46,828 bases of DNA from an uncultured Lachnospiraceae bacterium (GCA_949132985.1 CASCGD010000012.1:1-46828), one strand, 5' to 3'; numbered from the stretch's first letter, positions 15,780-24,297 are shown. Notes: generated by a model from the letters alone, not told the origin. Numbers and translations are program-made.

Positions 15780-16691
15780 TCAATTCTTTTTTGCAATCTC
15801 CTCCGTGTCACGCTTCGCGAGATCAGCTGATGATGCGGTCTTTAAATCAGCCAGCAGCTTTTGCAGCAGCTTATCTGCGCTCACCTCGTCGTAATCCTCC
15901 AAAAGTTCCGCTGTCTCATCCGCAACGCGGTAAACATAGCTTCCGATCTCATACTTTTGCAGATCTCTGAGCTTCGTAATGGCATCCTTGCGCTTGAATT
16001 TGGAAATATCGTCCACCACATAGAGAATACGCACGGAGATATCGCTCTCTGAGATCGGCATGGTATCCGTCTTTTTGTTCACGGAGAGCCGCTTGTTCAG
16101 GAAATCCGCCACGCGCTCAATCGTTGTCACTGCAGTGGAGACATCGTCCTTTCTCAGCTTTGTAAGCGCATTTCGGATACGCCCGGAAACCTCCTCGTCG
16201 ATCTGATAGTTTAAAACCTCCTCGGTCATCACAATCGCCTGCTTGATCCTTCCGCCCTTAATATTATCCAGAATTCCGGTTACACGCTTGAAGAGTTCCT
16301 CCTCCTCCATCGGCAGTACACCGAGCCGCTTGAACACACGCTCAATGCGCTCGTGCAGATCCTCCGGGTTAAAGGGCTTTGTGATGTAGTCCATGATGCC
16401 GAGCTTTGCGCCGTCAATGACCGTAGCCTTGTCCTTCTTGGCCGTTAGAAAAATAACCGGAACCGTCACCCCGTTCTCCTGTGTGCGGATCTCCTTTAAC
16501 GTCTCGATGCCGTCCATAATCGGCATCTCCACATCCAGCAAAATCAAATCCACCTGCTCCCGGTAAAGATATTTGATTGCCCTGCGGCCTGAAATCATGG
16601 GAATGACTTCATATTTTGACTTTAATTCCTGTTCCAGGGTTGCAAGATTGACGGTGTTGTCATCAATCGCGAGTATTCGCATCTTTTCCAT
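15780..16691 (-). CDS. Response regulator with unusual helical C-terminal domain
   Basis: A 303-residue regulator. The receiver domain (about 1-125) has the acidic pair in LAIDDNTVN, the phospho-acceptor Asp in LILLDVEMPIMDG and the conserved Lys in DYITKPFNPE. The rest (about 130-303) is predicted helical and charged; it has no DNA-binding or enzymatic motif I recognise. The ATG at 16691 follows AGGAGACT. It lies 54 bases downstream of the hybrid kinase, whose receiver and HPt domains probably pass phosphate to it. Without a DNA-binding domain the output may be protein-protein interaction. Part of the C-terminal region resembles the C-terminal module of the kinase (see findings). Confidence 0.85.
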   Translation of the reverse strand: MEKMRILAIDDNTVNLATLEQELKSKYEVIPMISGRRAIKYLYREQVDLILLDVEMPIMDGIETLKEIRTQENGVTVPVIFLTAKKDKATVIDGAKLGIMDYITKPFNPEDLHERIERVFKRLGVLPMEEEELFKRVTGILDNIKGGRIKQAIVMTEEVLNYQIDEEVSGRIRNALTKLRKDDVSTAVTTIERVADFLNKRLSVNKKTDTMPISESDISVRILYVVDDISKFKRKDAITKLRDLQKYEIGSYVYRVADETAELLEDYDEVSADKLLQKLLADLKTASSADLAKRDTEEIAKKN

Positions 16692-16745
16692 TTTTTTAGT
16701 CTCCTACGTCTAATTCATAACTGCTTTGTCCCTTCACAGTTACCT

Positions 16746-19652
16746 TTACTCTGCTTTTGCTGCATGGGTCGAAAGATACGTCCGCAGCAAATCCTCAGCA
16801 GCATCATCATCATACATTTTAAGCCTATTCTTCACATCTTTCAAGCAGTCAAGCGCACTTTTTTCGATATTTTCTGCTAAAAGTGCCTGCACCTTCCCGG
16901 CAGCAGCCTTTGACTCAAAATTTTCAATATCGGACAGGATCTCCTCCATGCGCACCTGCGTCTCCTCCGGGGAAAGCCGCCCGCCCAAAGCCTTCGGCTC
17001 CTCTTCCTTAAAACGGCCTCTGGATTTGAGTACCCGCTCAATCTCGTGCAGCAGGGAAACGTACATCTGGAGCAGCTCCGGGGCGCCGTCCCTGATGAAC
17101 GCGTAATCGCCATCCTTTGCCGCAAACTCGTGACGCTTTGCAAGCTCCGACAGCTCGCAGGCGCCAATATTTGCCGACGCACTTTTCAGGCCATGTACCT
17201 CAATCTGATAGTTTTTGTAGTCCTCCTCCCTGGCCAGCCGCTCCAAAAGTACGCGCTTTTCTCTGCCGTCCATACAATAGAGTTCCAAAAGCTCCAGATA
17301 ATCCCCGACACCGCCGGTATGTCTCGAAAGCGCCTCCGTCACATCAATGCCGGGAATGGAAAGCGCCTCCTCTGCCCCGGGAGCCTCACAGGCGATCCTT
17401 GACGCACCTTCTGCCGGCTGCCTGCGCTCCGGCCCAATCCATCGGCACAGCAGCCCGCGCAGTTCGTTTTTGTCGATGGGCTTTGCAATAAAATCCTGAA
17501 AGCCATTGCTGATAAACATTTCCCGGGCATTGTCGTAGGCGTTTGCGGAGAGAGCAATGATCACCGGCTTTTTTCCGTTTTCCCCGCAATCGCTGCGGAT
17601 TCTCCCTGCTGCCTCGATACCGTCCATCTCCGGCATCATGTGATCCATTAAAATCATGTCGTAGGCCGTCTCCATCACCATATGAATGGCCTTCCTGCCG
17701 CTTCCCGCAGACTCCACCTGAAACTGGTAAGGAGAGAGCGCGCCGCACGCCACCTTTAAATTGATCTTGTTATCATCCACCACCAGCACCCGGTAATCCG
17801 GCACAATAAACGCCTCGTCCTCCGCCTTCTGGACATTGAGTTCCCGCCAGGGCCGCTGCTCAATGCTGCGCATGTCCGCAACCTGCTGCGGAAAGCAGAC
17901 TGTAAAGATCGTTCCCCTGCCAACCTCGCTGTTCACGTCCACAGTTCCGTCCATCAGATCGAGAAAGCGCTTCGTGATGGCAATGCCAAGACCGATGCTC
18001 TCAAGGTTGCGGCCCTTGCGTTCATCCATAGGCTGAAAACGGTCAAAAAGCCTTTTTGCATCCTCCGGCGCAAAACCTTCCCCCGTATCCTCAAACTGAA
18101 AAACCATCAGCACGCGTTTTTCATCCAGCCACTTGTGCGTCACCGTCAGCTTCACGTACCCTTCCTCTGTATATTTCATGGCGAAATCAAGAAAATTCCC
18201 GACCATCTGCCGAATACGCATCTCATCGCCAACCATCCTGCACGGAAGCTTTGGTGAAATCTCCCGTTTCAGCTGCAGACCCTTGCCAAAAGCCGAGAGC
18301 TTTGCCAGATGCAGCGCCTCCTCCAAAAGCTGCTCCACGCTGTATTCCACCTGCTCCAGTTCCATCTGGCCCGCCTCAATTTTGGAAAGGCTTAAAATAT
18401 CGTTGATCAATCCCAGCAGGTTCATAGAAGCATTTTTGATATCGCATGCAAAATCATATTCCTTCCTGCCAAGCGTTTCCTCTATGATCAGCTCCGCGAG
18501 CCCAACGATTGCATTCATCGGCGTGCGGATCTCGTGCGATACATTGGCGAGAAAATCACTCTTGGCGCGGTTTGCTTCCTCGGCCTCCTCCAATGCATGC
18601 AGCGCATCCCGCTCGGCCTTCTCCGCCTTTTTCCTGCCGTTCACAATCTCTGTGATATAGTTAAACTCCACCGTCTGATCATCCAAAATCAGCACATAGC
18701 CCCGAATCTGTTTCCAGCAGTCCCGGATGACTGTACGGCTGACCTCATAGTGCTGATTTTCCAGGTCAATTTTCTTTTTCTCATACTCGTCAAATAGCTC
18801 CAGAGGTATGCTGTGCACCAGACGGATATTGTGATGGATGAGCGACGGCTCAAGCTCCGGAAACACCCGCTTTGCCGCCTGATTAAACCGCAGAAGATTC
18901 ATCGACGCATCCGTGACGATGATACCCTCGCCCATATCGGCAAACATCCGGTCAGCCGAAACGATGTCCAGATTAAATCCGCTCTTACCCCGAAAACTGA
19001 TCACAAAAATGTCCGCAAAGAGCATGCAGAGAACGCCCGCGAAATTGTAGTGCCCCGGAAATACAAAGGCGGCATACACCAGCGCCATTCCGTAGGAAAG
19101 ATACGCCAGCGCGGCCAGCACGACAATCTGTCTGCGCAGATAATCCACATGTTCCCTGCATATGTAGGAGCAGATCGTCACGAACGTCGCAACCATGGGA
19201 AGCACCTCGCAGCCCAGAGACAAAAACAGCCACAGCTCCCCCCGCTCGATATGAAGCTCCCAGAGGCTTCCCACCTGCTCATAACGAATATTTCGATAAA
19301 TCAGCTCATGCCAGCGGCTCGTCCAGGTCATCACAAGCATAATAAAATCAAAAATAAATGTATAGACAGCGAGCCACACCGGCACATAGCCGCTTGTATA
19401 ATAGCAAAAAAACAGACAGATAAAATAGCCCATGAATATGAGCCCGCCCTGTGCGAGCTGGCGCGCCATAAACGCAACGCCCACGCTATCCGCCATGAGT
19501 TCAAACAGATAACCGACATTCAAAAGCAATGTCATTGTCAAGAAGGCCGTGACTGCTTTCCGCTCAAGAGTTCCCTGCCCTTTACTGTTCCAAACTAAAA
19601 CAAGAATGGTCAAAAAGATGGCTGCCCACTGCAGCACAACTTCGTACACCAT
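16746..19652 (-). CDS. 7TM hybrid sensor histidine kinase with receiver and HPt domains
   Basis: A 968-residue multidomain kinase. Order: seven hydrophobic segments (about 5-225) like the 7TM histidine-kinase N-terminus; PAS-like sensor (about 235-345); dimerisation/phospho-acceptor domain with FLANVSHEIRTPMNAIVG (about 365-430); ATPase domain ending near LGIAITKRFLDLMDG (about 470-590). A receiver domain (about 610-735) follows with VLVVDDNKINLK, DMILMDHMMPEMDG and FIAKPID. An HPt domain has HGLKSASANIGA (about residue 810), and there is a helical C-terminal extension. These parts form a complete phosphorelay. The adjacent response regulator is the obvious final acceptor. Two TTAAGAATTATAC repeats lie upstream. 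The ATG at 19652 is preceded by GGGGGATGC. Confidence 0.94.
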   Translation of the reverse strand: MVYEVVLQWAAIFLTILVLVWNSKGQGTLERKAVTAFLTMTLLLNVGYLFELMADSVGVAFMARQLAQGGLIFMGYFICLFFCYYTSGYVPVWLAVYTFIFDFIMLVMTWTSRWHELIYRNIRYEQVGSLWELHIERGELWLFLSLGCEVLPMVATFVTICSYICREHVDYLRRQIVVLAALAYLSYGMALVYAAFVFPGHYNFAGVLCMLFADIFVISFRGKSGFNLDIVSADRMFADMGEGIIVTDASMNLLRFNQAAKRVFPELEPSLIHHNIRLVHSIPLELFDEYEKKKIDLENQHYEVSRTVIRDCWKQIRGYVLILDDQTVEFNYITEIVNGRKKAEKAERDALHALEEAEEANRAKSDFLANVSHEIRTPMNAIVGLAELIIEETLGRKEYDFACDIKNASMNLLGLINDILSLSKIEAGQMELEQVEYSVEQLLEEALHLAKLSAFGKGLQLKREISPKLPCRMVGDEMRIRQMVGNFLDFAMKYTEEGYVKLTVTHKWLDEKRVLMVFQFEDTGEGFAPEDAKRLFDRFQPMDERKGRNLESIGLGIAITKRFLDLMDGTVDVNSEVGRGTIFTVCFPQQVADMRSIEQRPWRELNVQKAEDEAFIVPDYRVLVVDDNKINLKVACGALSPYQFQVESAGSGRKAIHMVMETAYDMILMDHMMPEMDGIEAAGRIRSDCGENGKKPVIIALSANAYDNAREMFISNGFQDFIAKPIDKNELRGLLCRWIGPERRQPAEGASRIACEAPGAEEALSIPGIDVTEALSRHTGGVGDYLELLELYCMDGREKRVLLERLAREEDYKNYQIEVHGLKSASANIGACELSELAKRHEFAAKDGDYAFIRDGAPELLQMYVSLLHEIERVLKSRGRFKEEEPKALGGRLSPEETQVRMEEILSDIENFESKAAAGKVQALLAENIEKSALDCLKDVKNRLKMYDDDAAEDLLRTYLSTHAAKAE

Positions 19653-19688
19653 ACCGCATCCCCCTGTATCTATCCGTGCTTTATTTCT

Positions 19689-19735
19689 TTAAGAATTATA
19701 CAAACCTCATATTTCGCCTCTCTTAAGAATTATAC
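19689..19735 (-). promoter_or_regulatory. Tandem 13-bp repeats overlapping two -10 boxes of the kinase gene
   Basis: TTAAGAATTATAC occurs at 19689-19701 and 19723-19735, 34 bases apart; on the minus strand each contains TATAAT. The upstream copy has an extended form (TGGTATAAT) with a TGGCAT 17 bases upstream. They could be two promoters, or one promoter plus a regulator site duplicated about three turns apart. Confidence 0.5.
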
Positions 19736-19796
19736 CACATGATTCGGGGTAATGCCATCAGTTTTTCTCGCGGAACGCGCAGCCAGCGCGCGTTTT

Positions 19797-19855
19797 GTTA
19801 CTGGTCACGGAGTGAACAGCAACCGCATTTTCGAGGGGCACGAAAAGTAACTTTC
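19797..19855. repeat. Dispersed palindromic intergenic repeat, family 2, copy 1
   Basis: GTTACTGGTCAC (19797-19808), GGA, GTGAACAGCAAC (19812-19823) is an imperfect palindrome, followed by GGGGCACGAAAAGTAAC. Related GTTACTTTTCACGCC-like stretches occur at 28074-28092, 30632-30650 and 32446-32467, all intergenic. Confidence 0.5.
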
Positions 19856-21164
19856 ACGGCTTCTCTCCGCTGAGCACACGGTTTAAAATGTCCGCCAGCG
19901 GCGGCATTGCATTCATCGCCTCCTGTAAGGTATTCGTCTGCGCACCTACCTCCACCAAAAGCGATTTCGGGCAATAGTGCAGGTTGTAGCGCAGTCCTTT
20001 CAGATAGATGCCCCGGCTGAACCCCGGATAATACTCGCCTGCAAGCAGCTCCATCTGCAGGGAAAATGCAAGGTTCGTCTGTAAATTCGGGTTCCCAAGT
20101 GACGCGAGCCGTCCGTTTTTGTTCGTGTAACTCAACCCGTTGAAAAACATGACCGGCGCCATCACCGTATCGTTGACCTCGGTCAGCAGGTAAGTATCCT
20201 CCGCAACTCCATCCCGATGCAGGTCGATGACCACCTCGATGGACGGGTTTTCCTTCAGTATTTTTTCCAGCGCAGGTCCCGCCACTCCGTATGCCCGGTC
20301 ACGATCCGAGTCGTAGGTGCTGCGGTCATGCAGCACCTTCAAGCCGTATCGCCCGGTCAGGATTTTTGTCAGGTAATCCCCAAGCCCCACCACCGACTCA
20401 CTCAAATCGCCCGCCTTTGAATCCCGGTAGCCCTCCAGTGAATGCGTATGATAGATCAGAATCTGCGGTCCGTCCGCTGCCTCAGTCAGCTTCAGATCCT
20501 GCTTTAAGAGCCGTTTTACATTGAGCTGGTTCTTGTTGCTTCCGGTCGTCCCGTCGATCACATAGTGCTTTTTCACCAGTGTCTTATAATCGGCTAATTC
20601 CTCCAGATCCACCTTTGCCGCTTTTTTTGTCGCATAGGAGAAAAGTGTCTTTTCGATGCTCCCCGCGCTCTCCTCCGGCATCTGATCCAGAAAGGACTTC
20701 CGAAGCATATCTTCCGCCCAGACGCCCTCCTGCTGCCCGGCGCCGCTTTCCTCCGGCCCGGCATCCTGTGAGGACCACGCTTCATTTTCCTGGGTTAGCT
20801 GGGCGGCAAGCTGCTGCTCAAGCTCCGCTTCAAAATCACTCTCGGGAACGCCCTTTGTCCCGCCCTTTGCAGCGTAGGTGCACACCGGCAGTCCCTCAAG
20901 CACCAGATCAAAAATCACCTGTGAGACGGACCGCTCCGACGGCTTTTTGCAGCTTGTAATCGGCAAAAAATAATCCACGATATTTTTATAGAGGCTCTCC
21001 CGCACCTGAACGCCTGCAAACTCCGTAAAGCCCTCGGTCAAAAGCCCTCCGCCCATCTGCATCATTTCTATTATAAAAGCTGTACACACGCAAAAGAGAA
21101 GGATGCAAAACGCCGATATCCTTCTCTTTTTTTCCTGTTTTTTCGAGCTCACCCTCACCCGCAT
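19854..21164 (-). CDS. spoIIP: Stage II sporulation protein P
   Basis: Peptidoglycan amidase/endopeptidase that works with SpoIID and SpoIIM during engulfment of the forespore. 436 residues from the ATG at 21164 (site GGGAGG four bases upstream; an in-frame TTG lies six codons further). A basic N-terminus and one membrane helix (about 17-38) are followed by a variable acidic region. The conserved domain has YHTHSLEGYRD, VIDLHRDGV and LLVEVGAQTNT, which hold the expected catalytic/metal His and Glu residues. A sigma-E-like promoter at 21263-21292 fits mother-cell expression during sporulation. It shows that the organism descends from, and probably is, an endospore former. Confidence 0.95.
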   Translation of the reverse strand: MRVRVSSKKQEKKRRISAFCILLFCVCTAFIIEMMQMGGGLLTEGFTEFAGVQVRESLYKNIVDYFLPITSCKKPSERSVSQVIFDLVLEGLPVCTYAAKGGTKGVPESDFEAELEQQLAAQLTQENEAWSSQDAGPEESGAGQQEGVWAEDMLRKSFLDQMPEESAGSIEKTLFSYATKKAAKVDLEELADYKTLVKKHYVIDGTTGSNKNQLNVKRLLKQDLKLTEAADGPQILIYHTHSLEGYRDSKAGDLSESVVGLGDYLTKILTGRYGLKVLHDRSTYDSDRDRAYGVAGPALEKILKENPSIEVVIDLHRDGVAEDTYLLTEVNDTVMAPVMFFNGLSYTNKNGRLASLGNPNLQTNLAFSLQMELLAGEYYPGFSRGIYLKGLRYNLHYCPKSLLVEVGAQTNTLQEAMNAMPPLADILNRVLSGEKP

Positions 21165-21187
21165 ACTACCTCCCTGACTCAAGGTAT

Positions 21188-21231
21188 CGCCCGTTCGCGA
21201 AGCTCTCGGGCACTCCGTCGGAAAGCATCTT
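21188..21231 (-). repeat. Dispersed intergenic repeat, family 1, copy 2
   Basis: In the spoIIP leader. Minus-strand GATGCTTTCCGACGGAGTGC is followed by an arm pair GCCCG/CGGGC. Matches 3021-3066 and 7521-7560. Confidence 0.45.
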
Positions 21232-21262
21232 ACTACTGCGCGTTTCGCTTTCCTCCTATAAG

Positions 21263-21292
21263 ATACTATGCGGGAGTTGTCCGAATTATGAC
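21263..21292 (-). promoter_or_regulatory. Sigma-E-type sporulation promoter for spoIIP
   Basis: Minus strand: GTCATAAT (21285-21292), 14-base spacer, CATAGTAT (21263-21270). The Bacillus sigma-E consensus is GKCATATT, 13-15 bases, CATACAMT; matches are 7/8 and 6/8. The -35 contains the stop codon of the upstream gene. Confidence 0.7.
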
Positions 21293-22773
21293 TGATTTTT
21301 TTGTCTTATATCCACATACCCCATTGCAAGCGCCGTGTCCGCGAAATCGCCCGCGCCTCCGAAGGTGTCAAGGCTCAGATACAGCGAGCTTAACTCCTCC
21401 CCGGTCACAAACCATGCCATATGAACGGTCACGGTCTCGCCCGGCTGAATGCTGTCAATGTAATTGTTGCCGCGCTCGCCGCCGGTCACGTCATAGTACT
21501 GCATCTCCCAGAAGGAAGAACGGCCCTGGTTGACTGCTCTTGTCCATGTATCGCCTGCCTTCGGCGTCTCATAGGAATCCCTGCTGTCTTTGAAACAGAT
21601 CTGCATCTGTCCGTCCTTCTCGCATATCCGCGTCAGATTCCCAAAGAAAAGTACGTCATGGAGCGTTTTGTCTCCCGTGTTCGTGTATTCAACCGTTGCA
21701 TAAACCAGCTTCTGCGCAACCTGACGTTCCTTCACCACCTCGGAAAGCGAATCGCTTCCGCCCTCCTTGATATACTGAATCGTCGCCGGAAGTATTTTTC
21801 CGTCCGCGCCTACGGCTGCTGTCAAATCCTCATCCACATGCGCCGGGTCAAGCAGCGAGAGATCGTCCGCAACCTTCACGTCAGATACCTGCATCTCCAG
21901 CCACTTATAGTTCTCGTTTCCGTTCTTTTCCGCCGAAAAACGCTCGCCGATTTTGTGCGTATTTGCCATCTGCTCCTTTGCAACCGCATAAGCCATACCC
22001 GGATCATCGGAAGCGACCTCATCCCTCATCTTTAATGATGCCTGGTAGGAACTCCAGTCCTCTGCGTTGACAACGGCGAGACCCTTTGTCTCCTCAGTCG
22101 GTGTCACACGGATACCCTGCGCGATCTTCATCGCCTCCGCCTTCGTCACATCCGATGCGATGTACATCTTCATAACGTAATGGACGTCTGTGTATGCCAC
22201 GTAAATCCGCTGGTTAAAGCTGATTTCCTCCTCGTAGAGGTTCGGCGAGCGCAGATAGACACCGTCGAAACCGTTTACGGTGAAATTTTCACTCTCAGCC
22301 ACATCGCTGTGGTAAACCTCAAACTTGTCATCGCCCGTGTTCATCCGGTAAAAGCAAATCGACACGCCTCCCTTTGCCCGCGCATCCTCATAGCTGTACT
22401 TTCCTTCCTCCGTCTGTACCATGCCCTCAGGCAGATACCCGACCTCCATTTTGATATTCGGGATCGACTCCGGCGTCTGCGTTACTGTGGTATCTCCCGC
22501 ATCCGCGTCGTCCTCGCCCGCAACACTGACCTTCACGCCGTAATCGCCGTCTTTCTCCTGCTGCATGCGGTATGCCCGCACACCTGCGTAAACACTCGTC
22601 CCAAAGAGCAGGACCGCCGCAAGACTTGCCGCCACGACCTTTCCTGCGGTTCTTTTGCGTCTGTTAAACTGTACACGCTCTGTCTTTATCTGCTTTTCTA
22701 CCTCACGCTCAATCATCGCTTTCATCCCCTCCGGCATTTTCGGAAATTCCTCTTTCAAATCGTCTAATCTCAT
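21286..22773 (-). CDS. Putative anti-sigma factor with DUF4179-like exported domain
   Basis: A 495-residue single-pass membrane protein. A cytoplasmic N-terminus of about 55 residues (MRLDDLKEEFPKMPEGMKAM...) precedes one membrane helix (about 56-76, VVAASLAAVLLFGTSVYAGV). The large outer region resembles DUF4179 in its first half and a DUF4352/DUF5067-like beta-sandwich in its second half. The ATG at 22773 follows AAGGAGGAAGAAT. Proteins of this layout encoded after an ECF sigma factor are generally anti-sigma factors, holding sigma at the membrane until an outside signal is sensed. The sigma gene is 175 bases upstream on the same strand. The last codons overlap the spoIIP promoter. Confidence 0.75.
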   Translation of the reverse strand: MRLDDLKEEFPKMPEGMKAMIEREVEKQIKTERVQFNRRKRTAGKVVAASLAAVLLFGTSVYAGVRAYRMQQEKDGDYGVKVSVAGEDDADAGDTTVTQTPESIPNIKMEVGYLPEGMVQTEEGKYSYEDARAKGGVSICFYRMNTGDDKFEVYHSDVAESENFTVNGFDGVYLRSPNLYEEEISFNQRIYVAYTDVHYVMKMYIASDVTKAEAMKIAQGIRVTPTEETKGLAVVNAEDWSSYQASLKMRDEVASDDPGMAYAVAKEQMANTHKIGERFSAEKNGNENYKWLEMQVSDVKVADDLSLLDPAHVDEDLTAAVGADGKILPATIQYIKEGGSDSLSEVVKERQVAQKLVYATVEYTNTGDKTLHDVLFFGNLTRICEKDGQMQICFKDSRDSYETPKAGDTWTRAVNQGRSSFWEMQYYDVTGGERGNNYIDSIQPGETVTVHMAWFVTGEELSSLYLSLDTFGGAGDFADTALAMGYVDIRQKNQS

Positions 22774-22948
22774 ATTCTTCCTCCTTGCTCTCCTGCAGCA
22801 TTCTTTTCCCCGGTACAATCCGCGTGCATGTCATACCGCCGTCTGTTGCCCTGCATATCTGCCCGGACCAATACTTTGTCCCGTCATGCTTCCAGCATTC
22901 GGCTGCTGCACGGTTTGGCTCACTTCCTGCGCCAATTCATTGCCCGGG

Positions 22949-23485
22949 TCATACTCCGCCGCAGCTGCGCAGCATATACCCTTTCGTTTCCGGTGACTGG
23001 CCCTGCACCGTTTCCGTATGCACATTATCTTCCAGCTCCGCCCGCAGCCGCGCCCTCGCCCGGGCCAGACGGTTTTTGACTGCGCTCTCCGTCAAATCCA
23101 GCAGTTTTGCCGTCTCCTTCACGCTGTAGCCTTCCAGATAGTAGAGCGTCACACAGATCCGGCTTTCCGCCGGAAGCGCGGCGATGGCCTCATACAGACC
23201 CGAGTAGTCCTCCTCGCATGCGCCCTCCTCCTGTCGGTAATCCTCGAGGGAGACAAGTCGTTTTTGCTTGCGCATAATCGCATAACACTCATTGATCACG
23301 ATCCTGGTCAACCACGTTTTTGCGTAGGAATCCTGCCGCAGCGTGTGCAGATTCGTAAACGCCTTTACAATTGCCTCCTGTATGGCATCCGCACAGTCCG
23401 CGTCGTTATAAAGCAGCGTCTTCGCCACCCGGTACATAGAATCCTCCGACGCGATGATCAGTGTCCCTAACTCTTCCTTCTTCAT
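22949..23485 (-). CDS. ECF-type RNA polymerase sigma factor (second)
   Basis: Sigma-70 family ECF factor, 178 residues from the ATG at 23485 (site GAAAGGAT; the frame is open 11 codons further). Region 2: LYNDADCADAIQEAIVKAFTN. Region 4: LPAESRICVTLYYLEGYSVKETAKLL...AVKNRLARARARLRAEL. It is paired with the downstream DUF4179-type membrane protein. A 30-base hairpin (GTTACAG/CTGTAAC, 23498-23527) lies just ahead of its ribosome binding site. The 175 bases between its stop and the next gene contain an open protein-like tail in another frame (see findings). It differs clearly from the ECF factor at 3325-3819. Confidence 0.92.
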   Translation of the reverse strand: MKKEELGTLIIASEDSMYRVAKTLLYNDADCADAIQEAIVKAFTNLHTLRQDSYAKTWLTRIVINECYAIMRKQKRLVSLEDYRQEEGACEEDYSGLYEAIAALPAESRICVTLYYLEGYSVKETAKLLDLTESAVKNRLARARARLRAELEDNVHTETVQGQSPETKGYMLRSCGGV

Positions 23486-23686
23486 AGTATCCTTTCCGTT
23501 ACAGAAAAGCCCGGGCATTCCTGTAACTCTTTCCTGTCAGCCGGCCGTTATGCAGCTGTCTCATGCGCGCAAGTCCCGCAGCTGCCAATGCACACCGCGG
23601 TCTCGCTCTTTTTGCCGCGGCTGTTTTCGTATACATAGATTAGATGTTTGAATATAGTGAATGGTCGCGGGGATCATAAAAAAATA

Positions 23687-23715
23687 TGGTAACACGTAAT
23701 ATTACGTATTACAAT
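23687..23715 (+). promoter_or_regulatory. Promoter and palindromic operator of hicAB
   Basis: TGGTAA (23687-23692), 17-base spacer, TACAAT (23710-23715). The spacer holds the perfect 14-base palindrome ACGTAATATTACGT (23694-23707), a suitable operator for autorepression by HicB. The -35 is weak. Confidence 0.5.
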
Positions 23716-23752
23716 ATTGTCCTGATAAGAAAGGGAGCTACCGGAGATTCCA

Positions 23753-24070
23753 ATGACACCACGAGAAATGATAAAACTTCTCAAAAATAACGGTTTTGAA
23801 AAAGTCAAACAGAACGGCTCCCATGTCAAAATGAAAAACATCAAAACCGGACGGCAAACTGAAGTTCCTTATCACAGCAAGCGTCTCAAAAAGGGACTTG
23901 AGCAGTCAATTTTAAAGCAGGCGGAACTGAAATGGTCCCTCATCAGAATAAATGGAGGTATCACATGCATAAGCTTTTTTATCCGGCATTATTCCACAAA
24001 GCAGAAGAAGGAGGCTTCTGGGTTTCCCTCCCGGACATACCGGAATGTCTCACGCAAGGAGAGAATATGA
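23753..24070 (+). CDS. hicA: HicA-like mRNA interferase toxin, with an abnormal read-through tail
   Basis: Residues 1-60 are a full HicA toxin: MTPREMIKLLKNNGFEKVKQ, the catalytic His in NGSHVKMKN, and the closing LKKGLEQSILKQAELK. HicA proteins normally stop right there. Here the codon after ELK is TGG, not a stop (AAATGG; one change would give TGA). The frame runs on for 45 residues without homology, overlapping the hicB gene by 106 bases. The start has CGGAG upstream. So the toxin is either extended by mutation or the base is a sequencing error. HicA cleaves mRNA and is blocked by HicB. Confidence 0.8.
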   Translation: MTPREMIKLLKNNGFEKVKQNGSHVKMKNIKTGRQTEVPYHSKRLKKGLEQSILKQAELKWSLIRINGGITCISFFIRHYSTKQKKEASGFPSRTYRNVSRKERI

Positions 24071-24297
24071 AAAACGCCTATGAGATGGCCGTTGACGCGC
24101 TCGGCCTTGCGCTGGAATGCCGTGAGCAGGAAAAACAGACAATTCCGGCTGCTTCCGATCCGACCATGATTTCTCCGGAACCGGACTCCTTTCTTGTTGT
24201 GATCGATATTGCAGGAAGCGCTTATCGCCAAAATACAATCTTCCATATAAAAACAAACATTTTTAAACGCGGCATTACAGCCTTTGTACGTCTTTGA
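23965..24297 (+). CDS. hicB: HicB-like antitoxin, C-terminal DNA-binding domain missing
   Basis: 110 residues from the ATG at 23965, which has the strong site GGAGGTATCAC. The N-terminal antitoxin fold is well preserved (MHKLFYPALFHKAEEGGFWV...LPDIPECLTQGEN...DALGLALE). It matches up to PDSFLVVIDIA. After this the sequence should go on into a ribbon-helix-helix or HTH DNA-binding domain, but instead an unrelated tail of about 30 residues (from GSAYRQNTIF) ends at a TGA. It is therefore probably truncated or frameshifted. Toxin neutralisation may persist while autorepression is lost. Confidence 0.75.
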   Translation: MHKLFYPALFHKAEEGGFWVSLPDIPECLTQGENMKNAYEMAVDALGLALECREQEKQTIPAASDPTMISPEPDSFLVVIDIAGSAYRQNTIFHIKTNIFKRGITAFVRL

